The notes under the pieces were generated by a model that saw nothing but the letters and a program-made list of their open reading frames with translations, was not told where the DNA came from and made no database searches. The position numbers and the translations under genes were made by a program. Source: Desulforhopalus sp. IMCC35007 (GTDB lineage Bacteria; Desulfobacterota; Desulfobulbia; Desulfobulbales; Desulfocapsaceae). From it: a stretch of 64,000 nt of DNA. Shown piece by piece: positions 53,746 through 62,231 of this stretch. The number at the start of each line of letters is the position of its first letter. The first letter of the stretch is position 1. The DNA lies in contig NZ_SWCN01000027.1 of NCBI RefSeq assembly GCF_005116575.1, forward strand, positions 1-64,000, in the 5' to 3' direction.

Positions 53746-54822
53746 CTAAAACCGCAGATGTGCCGACTGGTTAAAGGTGGTTCTGGCATGACGATAGCTG
53801 TCTATCATATCCTTGTCGAAAACCAGCCCGGTTGCTTCAAAAAAATGTTTCCAGCCGACCCGGGCAATCCACTCGCCCATTCGCTCCCAGGGGCGCCCCT
53901 CTTTTTTGAAAGCTGCTAAGATTTGGCCGACAACCTGTGTAACTTCCGGCCAGCGCGGTGGGTTATTGGGCAGATTATGAGCAACCAGGCTCATGACAGA
54001 GGGTTTAGACCGGGCATTGGAATTTTTACCACCCACCCAGATTGCAAATTTTGAATGTTCCGGGTGATTAATTTCCATTGCCGGACAGGCACCAAAACAG
54101 GCTCCGCAGTACATGCATTTATCATTGTCGACAATAAGAGATGGTTTGTCATTGACAACCTCCGGCCGTATTGCCGCAACCGGACAGCGGGCGACAACCT
54201 TGGGCATTTCACAGATATTTCCCAGGATCTCGTGATTGATGCGGGGAGGCCGGGTGTGTTTGACAACAATGGCAATGTCTACCTGGCCACCACAGTTAAT
54301 GGCACAACAGGAAGTTGAAAGCCGCACCTTGCTGGGCATCCGCAAGCTCTTGAAATCGTCAATCAAGCTGTCCATGAGGGCCTTGACCACTCCGGAGGCA
54401 TCGGTTGCCGGGATATCACAATGCAGCCACCCCTGCGTATGGGCTATTGCAGAAACGCAGGGACCTGCTCCTCCGACAGGCAGGCCAATTGCTGTAAGCT
54501 CCTTGATCAACAATTCAACGTTTGTTTCATCTGAGGTCATGAATTCCACATTATTACGAACGGTAAAACGAAGATAGCCATCTGCATATTTGTCTGCTAT
54601 GTCGCATATCCGTCTGATCAGATCGACCGAATCCTGACGCGGAGTGCCAGCCCTGACCGTGAAAAGGATATCACCGTTTTCGGCAACATGTTTTAAGACT
54701 CCGGGTTTAAGCATCTCGTGGTAGTGCCATTTTCCATAATTCTTTCTTACTACCGGATGAAGAGCTTCCTGATAATCACGAGGGCCTGATTCAACAGTTT
54801 TCCAGGTTCTTTTTGTATTCAT
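53746..54822 (-). CDS. dsrB: dissimilatory sulfite reductase beta subunit
   Basis: This 358-residue subunit pairs with DsrA to reduce sulfite, or oxidise sulfide, at siroheme. Expected siroheme/[4Fe-4S] cysteines are C135 (HTQGWLHC), C172, C173 and C177 (SCCAINCGG). The ferredoxin insert has CMYCGACFGACP (C236-C246) with C213. Compared with DsrB sequences I know, the loop after CCxxxC is about two residues shorter and lacks the usual HCSD Cys, and GWLHCDIPATD replaces GWVHCHTPATD. It may be slightly short, as other DsrB are about 380. ATG at 54822 follows AGGAG; the dsrA stop overlaps the start of the longer frame, so translation is coupled. Confidence 0.93.
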   Translation of the reverse strand: MNTKRTWKTVESGPRDYQEALHPVVRKNYGKWHYHEMLKPGVLKHVAENGDILFTVRAGTPRQDSVDLIRRICDIADKYADGYLRFTVRNNVEFMTSDETNVELLIKELTAIGLPVGGAGPCVSAIAHTQGWLHCDIPATDASGVVKALMDSLIDDFKSLRMPSKVRLSTSCCAINCGGQVDIAIVVKHTRPPRINHEILGNICEMPKVVARCPVAAIRPEVVNDKPSLIVDNDKCMYCGACFGACPAMEINHPEHSKFAIWVGGKNSNARSKPSVMSLVAHNLPNNPPRWPEVTQVVGQILAAFKKEGRPWERMGEWIARVGWKHFFEATGLVFDKDMIDSYRHARTTFNQSAHLRF

Positions 54823-54842
54823 GATCTTCTCCTCTATCCTCA

Positions 54843-56081
54843 TCAATATTCAGACTTGTAGTAAGGATTACTCCGTGGTTGTGTCACCATATCGATTGAG
54901 GCTTCCAGGCCTACGCCGTCAAGAAACTGCTTCAACCCGACCCGTTCAATGGTTTCGCCGATGCGCTCGTGATCAAAGCCATTGTCATTCCACCATTCAA
55001 TGATGGTTTCACTGAGGTGTATGAAGTTCTGGACATCTTCATCTGTTTCCATCTTGTGGAACGGCACGATCATTGTCCCGCCCATTGTGCCTACTTTCAG
55101 GACGTTCTTGCCGCCAAGCAGCAGAGTCACTCCTCGTTCTTTGCCAGGAGACAGGGCCTGGGGCATCACGTTAATGCAGTGCATGCAACGGATACAGTTT
55201 TTGTTATCAATGACCATTTTCCCTTTTTTTAGTAAGATGGCCCGGGTCGGACAATTATTGATGACAATATTCACCAGGGAATCAATGCTGTTTTTGTCAA
55301 TCCAGGTTTGTACCGCTGCCGCATCCACCTGGATCGAATCTTTCCACATGCCGATAACCGCCATATCAGAGCGAAAAATGGAGTTGGTGCAGTCGTTGGG
55401 GCATCCGGAAAACTTGAATTTGAATTTATAATTATATTGCGGCCGGTGAATTTCACTCACAAAATGGGTTAGTGTTTTGTAATGCAGTTTTAACGTGTCA
55501 TAACAGGCATGTTCACATCGGGCGGGACCAACACACGAGGCGGCGGACCGCATAGCTGCACCTGCTCCTCCAAGATCCCAACCTGCCTGATTAATCTCAT
55601 CAAAGCATTCCTGAACTTTAGCCTCTTCAATTCCCTGCAGCATGATATCTCCGGTCTGCCCATGCAGGGCAATTAATCCGGAACCGTGTTTTTCCCAGGT
55701 ATCGCAGAGATTACGCAACATTTTGGTGTTGTAGTGCAATCCGGGGGCGGGTTGCACACGGAAGGTATGAAACTCGGCAGCCTCTGGAATCTTATCTTTG
55801 ATCATACTGCGGCGGCCGACAACCCCACTGCCGTAACCGTGAACCGTCACGAGACTTCCCTGCCAGTAGCCTGTCTTGGTCTGATAGGAGTACTCGAGCT
55901 GGTCCAGCAAGCCGCGCAGTATTGGTTTTCTGGTACGCTCGGCCAACTCTTTGAGACCGGAAATGAAGCTGGGCCAAAGCCCGTTTTCCAACTCATCGAG
56001 CATGGGGGTTGGGTTGAGGAATGTATTTTCTTGAGAGGCGGTTACTTTTTCTGTCTCATTACCGTTATTGGCTTTAATCAT
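54843..56081 (-). CDS. dsrA: dissimilatory sulfite reductase alpha subunit
   Basis: This 412-residue subunit has siroheme cysteines C183 and C189 (CVGPARC) and C227, C231 (SGCPNDC). The ferredoxin domain has C277 (NNCPTRAI), C296, C299 and C302 (CIRCMHC). CVGPARCEHAC, SGCPNDC and NNCPTRAI, and LLLGGKNVLKVG, match the oxidative/early-branching DsrA pattern that I recall from Allochromatium better than the sulfate-reducer pattern (CLGMSRCEYAC, DGCPNGC, GLCPTGC). It is about 25 residues shorter than D. vulgaris DsrA at the C-terminus. AGGAG precedes the ATG. It heads the dsrA-dsrB-dsrL unit behind a cytochrome gene. Confidence 0.93.
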   Translation of the reverse strand: MIKANNGNETEKVTASQENTFLNPTPMLDELENGLWPSFISGLKELAERTRKPILRGLLDQLEYSYQTKTGYWQGSLVTVHGYGSGVVGRRSMIKDKIPEAAEFHTFRVQPAPGLHYNTKMLRNLCDTWEKHGSGLIALHGQTGDIMLQGIEEAKVQECFDEINQAGWDLGGAGAAMRSAASCVGPARCEHACYDTLKLHYKTLTHFVSEIHRPQYNYKFKFKFSGCPNDCTNSIFRSDMAVIGMWKDSIQVDAAAVQTWIDKNSIDSLVNIVINNCPTRAILLKKGKMVIDNKNCIRCMHCINVMPQALSPGKERGVTLLLGGKNVLKVGTMGGTMIVPFHKMETDEDVQNFIHLSETIIEWWNDNGFDHERIGETIERVGLKQFLDGVGLEASIDMVTQPRSNPYYKSEY

Positions 56082-56232
56082 ATCATTTCTCCTGATTGAG
56101 TCATCGGGAACAATTCTATAGTTACCTCAGGGACAAAGCCCCCAAGTAAGCCTGGCGAAATCGGTATTAAATCATTCTTAAGTCACTAACACGACCGTGA
56201 GCGGTTGATGCTGGTGGGGCATTTAATCGTCT

Positions 56233-56781
56233 TTAATGATGACCTGTCCCAGCCTGGTGGCTGCTTTTTAAGTTAGAAAACCGTTTGGGTGCATATTTTG
56301 CGTGGCAACTCATGCATTGACTGTGAAGCTTATAGAAATAAAAGTTCACAAGCTCTCCATCGCTCTGATGAGCGGCATGGGCCAATTTTCCGGCTGTTGT
56401 GTGAAACTCTTGATCCATTTCAATAAATCCGCTCGGTAAAGAATGATGGAGTTCTTGCATCTGGTCTTCGGTAAGCTTTTGCTTGAGAATAAAGCTGTCT
56501 TTGATTTTTTGCGCCAACTGGGCAAGCGCCTGCCAATTACCTGCTGCAATTGCTGGGATGATTGCCATCATCCCTTTCTCAATCTCGTTCATCTCCTGAT
56601 TTAAAACTTCTTTCAAATCGTGTGAAAGATGCAGTTCAGCAGGTTGTTCCGGTGAATGTTTTTCGGGGAGGTGTACTTCAGATGCAAGACTGAGACTGAT
56701 AATAAAACAGACACTGGTAGTAAGCACTGCTAGACGAATTGAGTTTATTTGTCTCTTAGTGGTATTTTTTTTAATTCTCAT
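56233..56781 (-). CDS. c-type monoheme cytochrome (c'-like) upstream of dsrA
   Basis: This 182-residue exported protein has a signal-anchor/peptide (INSIRLAVLTTSVCFIISLSLAS). The mature part is all-helical (LKEVLNQEMNEIEKGMMAIIPAI, WQALAQLAQKIKDSF) with one heme motif CMSCH near the C-terminus (SQCMSCHAKYAPKRF). This is the layout of cytochrome c' and c-556 four-helix bundles. The ATG at 56781 follows AAGGG; the longer frame to 56841 has no signal. It is on the same strand as dsrA, 150 bases upstream, so it may be part of the unit, as an electron carrier in the periplasm. Confidence 0.8.
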   Translation of the reverse strand: MRIKKNTTKRQINSIRLAVLTTSVCFIISLSLASEVHLPEKHSPEQPAELHLSHDLKEVLNQEMNEIEKGMMAIIPAIAAGNWQALAQLAQKIKDSFILKQKLTEDQMQELHHSLPSGFIEMDQEFHTTAGKLAHAAHQSDGELVNFYFYKLHSQCMSCHAKYAPKRFSNLKSSHQAGTGHH

Positions 56782-56906
56782 GGTTGCCCTTTTGATATGT
56801 AGTTGAGATTTTTCTATGCGGAACCTTTTTGAACCAATCAACTTTCCGCTTATCGATACTTAAGCCAATTGATGTTGTCTGTTAGTCTCAAACAACAGCA
56901 CAACTT

Positions 56907-57278
56907 CTAACCATCTACATTGCCGAGCGTTTCTGACCAAAATTCAATTCTATTTCCTTCAGGATCGTAAACATAAAATGCCTTGGATCCCCAAATCACC
57001 TTTATCTGGGTTGGATTGACCCTCAAGTTCATCAAGCAAGTGTGCATAATTTGAATATCATCTATCTGAAAACATATAGTAATACCATTGCCGCTACAGC
57101 TCTTGATCGATGCACTCTCTTCGTTTGCGATGCTCAGTCTTGCTCCACTATTTAAAGAAAATTCAACAAACCAATCATTGACGAAATGCAGATCAAGTTT
57201 CAGCACATCTCTATAGAAGGAAACTGTCTCTTTCCATTTTCTGCAGTAGAGTATTGTGTTTGATGTTTTTATTTGCAC
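56907..57278 (-). CDS. VOC-superfamily (glyoxalase/bleomycin-resistance) protein
   Basis: This protein has about 123 residues. The two beta-alpha-beta-beta-beta modules are visible: NTILYCRKWKETVSFYRDVLKLDL at the start, ICFQIDDIQIMHTCLMN in the middle and FYVYDPEGNRIEFWSE at the end, with candidate metal ligands Glu in RIEFW and Glu or His earlier. Substrate unknown. No ATG is available: GTG at 57278 or TTG at 57290 must be used, and the ribosome-binding site is weak. Two FNR-like boxes lie 130-300 bases upstream. Confidence 0.75.
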   Translation of the reverse strand: MQIKTSNTILYCRKWKETVSFYRDVLKLDLHFVNDWFVEFSLNSGARLSIANEESASIKSCSGNGITICFQIDDIQIMHTCLMNLRVNPTQIKVIWGSKAFYVYDPEGNRIEFWSETLGNVDG

Positions 57279-57408
57279 AATTGCACCCAATCAAGAGGTA
57301 TGTTTTGGGTTTTTTTAAAAATCTTCATCTCGTGTATGGTGTTGTCATCTTCAAGCTATCACGCGTAGCAACATTTTGAAGAAAGGTTTTGCGGTCTTTG
57401 TACTGGTA

Positions 57409-57422
57409 ATGATCTAAATCAA
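57409..57422 (-). promoter_or_regulatory. FNR/CRP-family-like box upstream of VOC gene
   Basis: ATGATCTAAATCAA contains TGAT-N4-ATCA, the FNR core with one changed end base. It lies about 130 bases before the VOC gene. FNR-family proteins such as HcpR, Dnr or Fnr could bind. Support is by eye only. Confidence 0.35.
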
Positions 57423-57577
57423 TTAAAAAATCCTGGTCCAATGCCACTTCTGTGGTGGTTCTCCGTACATCAGAAAATGCAAATCTAGATCTACTTCGAG
57501 ACTTAAATTTAAACTTGGTGCGTAGAGTAATCGCATTTTGCGCTTATCATATTTTATCATAAAAAGATTCAATTAAA

Positions 57578-57591
57578 TTGATTTAGGTCAA
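57578..57591. promoter_or_regulatory. FNR/HcpR-like box between VOC and kinase genes
   Basis: TTGATTTAGGTCAA matches TTGAT-N4-(A/G)TCAA. It lies 230 bases before the kinase start and 300 bases from the divergent VOC gene. The gap 57279-57823 otherwise shows no gene; it is AT-rich and should hold the promoters of both. Confidence 0.45.
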
Positions 57592-57823
57592 TTTCATTTT
57601 ATGAAAGTTCGATGATTGTAGTAAATATTGTATCGCTGGTAGCTTAAGTGAGGTAGGGTTGGCTATTTCCAGCTACCACGATGTGGTATTGTAAGAAGCG
57701 GGGAGCGGAACCGTACGTCGGCCATGGACCTGCTGAGTTTATCTGATTTTTCGAAGAAATAGAGTCTTGGACTACCTTATTTCCAAAACCCTAACCACTC
57801 GTCTTTCGAGTCAATGGATGCAC

Positions 57824-59446
57824 ATGATTGAGAAAAAACTCAACTGTTGGGAATTCAAAAAATGCGGGAGAGAACCAAACGGCAGTAACGTTTTGGAAAT
57901 GGGGATATGTCCAGCGGTTCTCGACCATTCTTTTGATGGCACAAACAGAGGAAAGAATGGTGGGCGAATATGCTGGGCGGTGGCCGGAACATTCTGTGAT
58001 GGTGAAAAACAGGGCCCCTTTCATGCAAAACGTGACTCATGTATAAAATGCGATTTTTTTCAGCTGGTCAGCCGTCAGGAAGAAGAAAGTGACAACCCAA
58101 CGAAATTGCTCAAATTTCTGCTCGACACGTTGGATGATTCATTTCTTGAGGAATTGAAATATATATCGATCAGAGCTGGCGAACGTTTTCTTGTCCAGGG
58201 AACGAGAGGAGAGACCGCTTATATCATCCAGGAAGGTACCTGCCTGACGGTTGTTGAAAAAAATGGAGAACTCTATCCGGCGGGGCACTGGGGGAAAGGT
58301 GATATTGTCGGAATACTTGGTTTGTTTACCGGTGAGCCCAGTGAAGCACATGCAGAAGCTGAAACAGACATGAATCTGTGGGTGCTCAACAAGCACCAGA
58401 TTGACAACATGTCGCATAACAACCCAGAGCTTCTATCCTTAGTTACTGAAATTGTAGCAAGTCAATTTGACTCAAAACGCCCTGTCGCCGATCGAAAAAT
58501 AGGGAAATATATATTGACGGATATAATAGGTAGAGGTGCCTATTCAATTGTTTATAAAGCTATCCACAAAGACTTGAGAATGGCTGTTGCTGTTAAAATG
58601 ATGCGACACCATATGGTAGTTGATCATAGTTTCCTTTTGCACTTTAAGAATGAGGCACAGATAATTGCATCACTCAACCACGACAATATTCTCAAGGTAT
58701 ATGATTTTGAAGAAAGGTATAAAACGGTTTTCATTATTTCAGAATATCTTGAAGGGGAATCCCTGCAAGACCTCCTTGCACGTCTAAGAGTTATTCCCCA
58801 GCTGCTTGCTTTAAAAATCATCTATCAGGTATGTGCTGGCTTGAGATATGCCCACGATAAAGGGATAGTACACCGGGATATAAATCCGGCAAATATAATG
58901 GTACTGCCGGACGATCGTGTAAAAATACTGGACTTTGGTTTGGCTTGTGAAATCGGCACTGAGGACGAACAAATAGGTGGTGCTTTTGCCTATCAGGCGC
59001 CTGAACTCCTTGAAGGGAGTCAGGCTGATCAGTCCAGTGATATATACGCCCTCGGGATAACTGCATTTGAGCTTGTCACCGGCAAAAAGCCCTTTTCCAA
59101 TAGAGAAATCACCGAAATGTATCAAAGTCACAAGGAGAGAATCCTTCCTGACCCAATCGTTTGTAAACCTGATATCATCCCAAAATTGAGGGAATTTATC
59201 TTGAAAGCAACCCAGCACCGTGAAAAAAAACGCTATCACAATGCTGCTGAGGCGATAAATACGCTGGGGGCAGAAAATACATACCCGAATAAGTTGATCA
59301 AGAAAAATCATGAAATAAGCACCACTATTACTCTGAGTTGTGAATACCAACAGCAAGATGATTTTGATCGGTTAATCGAGGATTTCAGCAGACGATCAAA
59401 TGACCTTAATCTTTCTTTTAGCGTTAACAATACAAAGGTCAAGTAA
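57824..59446 (+). CDS. two-CW/cNMP-binding Ser/Thr protein kinase
   Basis: This protein has about 540 residues. Residues 1-85 are a two-CW domain: C8-W9, C14, C29, C50-W51, C58 and C73/C76 (DSCIKCDFF), a Cys-rich fold of unknown role. Residues ~110-225 form a cyclic-nucleotide-binding-like domain (IRAGERFLVQGTRGETAYIIQEG). The kinase follows, with catalytic Lys near 256 (AVAVKMM), HRD near 349 (VHRDINPAN) and DFG near 369 (ILDFGLA). It lacks a transmembrane segment. Met18 of the longer frame and this ATG are both possible; this one matches the sister gene. The phosphatase gene follows 35 bases downstream, so kinase and phosphatase form a switch. Confidence 0.88.
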   Translation: MIEKKLNCWEFKKCGREPNGSNVLEMGICPAVLDHSFDGTNRGKNGGRICWAVAGTFCDGEKQGPFHAKRDSCIKCDFFQLVSRQEEESDNPTKLLKFLLDTLDDSFLEELKYISIRAGERFLVQGTRGETAYIIQEGTCLTVVEKNGELYPAGHWGKGDIVGILGLFTGEPSEAHAEAETDMNLWVLNKHQIDNMSHNNPELLSLVTEIVASQFDSKRPVADRKIGKYILTDIIGRGAYSIVYKAIHKDLRMAVAVKMMRHHMVVDHSFLLHFKNEAQIIASLNHDNILKVYDFEERYKTVFIISEYLEGESLQDLLARLRVIPQLLALKIIYQVCAGLRYAHDKGIVHRDINPANIMVLPDDRVKILDFGLACEIGTEDEQIGGAFAYQAPELLEGSQADQSSDIYALGITAFELVTGKKPFSNREITEMYQSHKERILPDPIVCKPDIIPKLREFILKATQHREKKRYHNAAEAINTLGAENTYPNKLIKKNHEISTTITLSCEYQQQDDFDRLIEDFSRRSNDLNLSFSVNNTKVK

Positions 59447-59481
59447 ACCGAGAAATCGATAACGCCTATTCAGTGACGGTA

Positions 59482-60486
59482 ATGACGAAATCAAAAATGA
59501 ACTGTTGGAAATACAAAGAATGTGGCCGCCAACCTGGTGGAAACAAAGCAGAGAAGGAAGGTGTCTGTCCTGCAGCCGCTGAAAACACGTTTCATATGTT
59601 TAACAACGGGCTGAATGGTGGAAGAGCCTGCTGGCTTATTGCAGGTACTTTTTGTGATCACAAAATCTCCGGCACATACGCGGAAAAAATAGATACGTGT
59701 AAAAGTTGTGGATTTTACAAAATGGTGCAGGAAGAAGAGCACTCTTTTAAATTAATTGTGGATAACTTTTCTTTCTATGCAACCACCCACGTCGGGCTTG
59801 TCAGAAAGTCTAATGAAGACAGGTTCCTCATTAAAAAATTTAAGGACGAGACTATCCTCTTTGCTGTGGCCGATGGAATGGGAGGGCAAGCCGCAGGAGA
59901 TTATGCAGCTGAGATCGTCAGGGGTAAAATGGCAAATTTATCCTGTATTCCACGGGGGAAAGAAACTGATATGCTCTCGTCATTGGCGGTCGAGACAGAT
60001 AAATTTCTTATAGAACTCGGAGAAAAAGACGAACAACTTTATGGTCTGGGCACTACTCTTCTCTGTGTTTTTATAAGAGATAATTCAGCTTTCTGGGTTC
60101 ACGTCGGAGACAGTCGCTTGACTATGTACAGAGGGGAGAAGTTGCTGCCAATAACCAAAGACCAGAATCTTGCAAGATATCTGGTGGAAGAGGGCGAGAT
60201 TTCTCTGGAAGAAGTAGCCGATCACTATTCACGAAACATTCTTGACCAGGCATTGGGTAACGCCATGGAAGGACCGGAGACAGGTGTGGTGTCTCTCGAA
60301 GTGGGAGATTTTCTCTTACTGACTACCGATGGCTTTCACAATCCGGTATTGCCGGAGATTATTGAGGCCGAACTTCGAAAGGCTGAAGATCTCAAAAAAA
60401 CGGCAGATTCTCTTGTCGATTATGCTTTGGCAAAGGGAGGAACAGATAACATTACTCTTGTTATTGCTCAATATACCGGGCCATAA
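59482..60486 (+). CDS. two-CW domain PP2C-type protein phosphatase
   Basis: This protein has about 334 residues. The N-terminal ~85 residues are a two-CW domain (C8-W9, ACW at ~50, TCKSCGF near 75) like that of the kinase upstream. The rest is a PP2C phosphatase: GLVRKSNEDRF, VADGMGG (near 129), VGDSRL (near 209), TTDGFHN (near 281) and GGTDNITL (near 318) hold the metal-binding Asp residues. It would reverse phosphorylation by the kinase. GTG at 59473 is an alternative start. Both proteins share the same sensor module, which may bring them to a common place or signal. Confidence 0.92.
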   Translation: MTKSKMNCWKYKECGRQPGGNKAEKEGVCPAAAENTFHMFNNGLNGGRACWLIAGTFCDHKISGTYAEKIDTCKSCGFYKMVQEEEHSFKLIVDNFSFYATTHVGLVRKSNEDRFLIKKFKDETILFAVADGMGGQAAGDYAAEIVRGKMANLSCIPRGKETDMLSSLAVETDKFLIELGEKDEQLYGLGTTLLCVFIRDNSAFWVHVGDSRLTMYRGEKLLPITKDQNLARYLVEEGEISLEEVADHYSRNILDQALGNAMEGPETGVVSLEVGDFLLLTTDGFHNPVLPEIIEAELRKAEDLKKTADSLVDYALAKGGTDNITLVIAQYTGP

Positions 60487-60672
60487 ACTCTCAACTACAA
60501 CCAATAAAGAGGTCAAGACCCTTATCATTGCTGAACGACTTGTTTATAAAGGGCATCAGGCACATAGGCGCCGGGTACTCGGCCCCGGTTCATGGCTCGG
60601 GCAGCCTTTGGATAGTAACGAGTCTAATTGAATAAAATATTGGCCTCGTTCAATATCCAGGTTTTGGCATAG

Positions 60673-60702
60673 TGTACCACTTGGTACATACTGGTTTTTT
60701 TC
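60673..60702 (+). terminator. possible terminator downstream of phosphatase gene
   Basis: TGTACCA (60673-60679) pairs with TGGTACA (60682-60688) with a two-base centre, and a run of seven T follows a few bases later. It lies about 190 bases after the stop codon, so read-through is possible. The rest of 60487-60782 holds nothing recognisable. Confidence 0.4.
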
Positions 60703-60782
60703 ACACAACAATATCACTACTTCTGGTACACTTTGAATACTCGCTTTCTGCTACCTGGCCCTGCAGTTTTTAGTGAGTCCTG

Positions 60783-61973
60783 TTATATTACTGCTGACTT
60801 CGTTGTATCGACCTGGGAAGTGCATTTTATCGTATAGTTTTTCGCATCCAGCTGGCCTGCATGGACTGCATCAAGCAGTTGGTCGGGTTGATGGATGAAG
60901 GTATTGCAGAAGCTGTTGCTCTCCGCTGTCTTCTCTTTGAAAGTAGATATCAGGTTCTGGTGGTTCCAGCGGGTGAGATAGTAAAAAATCATCTCCGGCA
61001 GCATGCTTAGAATGTTCACATCGGGCATTGGATCGACAAAACTCGAACGCTGCAACCGATCGCAATTGAGGGTCTGGGAAATGTAAAACTGGCGGAGAAA
61101 GATCAGCTCCGGCGGCAGATCCGCCTTCAATCCGAATTTGCGCAGCACCCTCAGCAACAGGGTGGTCGAGCGCTGACCGAAGCGAGCCAGTGGGTAGGGG
61201 ACACAGATATCCTTCGGGTATTTGACCTCCAGAAAAGTTTTGATGGCAAGTATCAGCTCTCTGAGTTCCACCGGATTGCGATCGACGAAATTGTAGTCGC
61301 CACCGCAGAATTCGTCACGGTGATTGAGGACATGATCAATGAAATAGGGTAGCTTTCGGCAGTTGGAATAGGAATGTAAAACACCTTTTTTGGTGAACAT
61401 TACCGGCATCGATTCGTCGGCTACGGCAAACATCATTCGCTGGATGCCCTGAATCTTGTGGTCATGGTTACCGTAGACGGCGGCAAGCCTGACCACGGTG
61501 TAGTCCAGGTCCTCGGTGCGGTGTAGATGGGCCAGAGTTCTTTCCGCCATAAGTTTGGAACGGGTGTAATTGGAGAGACCGGGCGAGAAATCACGCTGCT
61601 CGTCTTCGGAAATTTTGCTGCCCAGTTTCAGGGTCGCGGCAGAACTGATATGGATGTATGGGATGTTCAGCTCAATGGCAGTTTTAGCAAGGAGATACGG
61701 ACCAAGATAATTAATATCGAAAGAAAGCTTTTCGTCAGCGTTGATGTTGGAGATTGCTGCATTAACGATGAAGTCGGGCTGCAGATCCAGCAGATACTTG
61801 CGGATATCGTCAGGTTCCCGCAGGGACATTTTTTTGGAGTTCGGAGCCCGAACATCAATCTGGTCTTCCGCTTTGCTTTTGAAGTAGTTGACAATAGTAC
61901 CACCGACCAACCCGGATCCACCGACCACTACCCCCAGTCGAGGTCGCGAAGTATCTGGTTGCTTTTGTTCCAT
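60783..61973 (-). CDS. NAD-dependent epimerase/dehydratase (extended SDR)
   Basis: This 396-residue protein has an N-terminal Rossmann fold with GVVVGGSGLVGGTIV as the NAD(P)-binding loop, IHISSAATLKLG near residue 115 supplying the Ser, and NYTRSKLMAERTL supplying the Tyr-x-x-x-Lys of the catalytic triad. The extended SDR branch acts on nucleotide sugars or related substrates. The C-terminal ~120 residues (FLRQFYISQTLNCDRL) are not typical and could bind a partner or lipid substrate. GGGGGTG precedes the ATG. No polysaccharide genes are adjacent. Confidence 0.85.
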   Translation of the reverse strand: MEQKQPDTSRPRLGVVVGGSGLVGGTIVNYFKSKAEDQIDVRAPNSKKMSLREPDDIRKYLLDLQPDFIVNAAISNINADEKLSFDINYLGPYLLAKTAIELNIPYIHISSAATLKLGSKISEDEQRDFSPGLSNYTRSKLMAERTLAHLHRTEDLDYTVVRLAAVYGNHDHKIQGIQRMMFAVADESMPVMFTKKGVLHSYSNCRKLPYFIDHVLNHRDEFCGGDYNFVDRNPVELRELILAIKTFLEVKYPKDICVPYPLARFGQRSTTLLLRVLRKFGLKADLPPELIFLRQFYISQTLNCDRLQRSSFVDPMPDVNILSMLPEMIFYYLTRWNHQNLISTFKEKTAESNSFCNTFIHQPDQLLDAVHAGQLDAKNYTIKCTSQVDTTKSAVI

Positions 61974-62120
61974 GGTTCACCCCCTGCCTGCAAAGTTTGG
62001 CAGAAAAAGAAGCGGACCCTGGAGGTCCGAATGTAAGCGTTCATCATGGCCAGGCGAACTATTGATTTCTCGTTGGTTGATGAGCATTGATTCAAGTGTG
62101 AAATATTTGCGTAATATCCT

Positions 62121-62151
62121 GTTCAAATGCTCCCGCTGGTCCAGGATGGCA
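62121..62151. repeat. 31-base dispersed repeat, copy 2
   Basis: Matches 51786-51816 with three A/G differences. It lies in the gap between the epimerase gene and the broken two-CW gene. Confidence 0.45.
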
Positions 62152-62231
62152 GGCTCAGACCGGGAAGTATTTAGCCACGTCCAAGGTGATATTGTCCATC
62201 CCCCATTTTTAGGGCGACCTTGACAAGCGAA

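Noticed and set aside
62121-62223. Possible transposase C-terminus around the 31-base repeat
   Set aside because: Both frames are short and have no DDE or HTH pattern; only the repeat itself can be supported.
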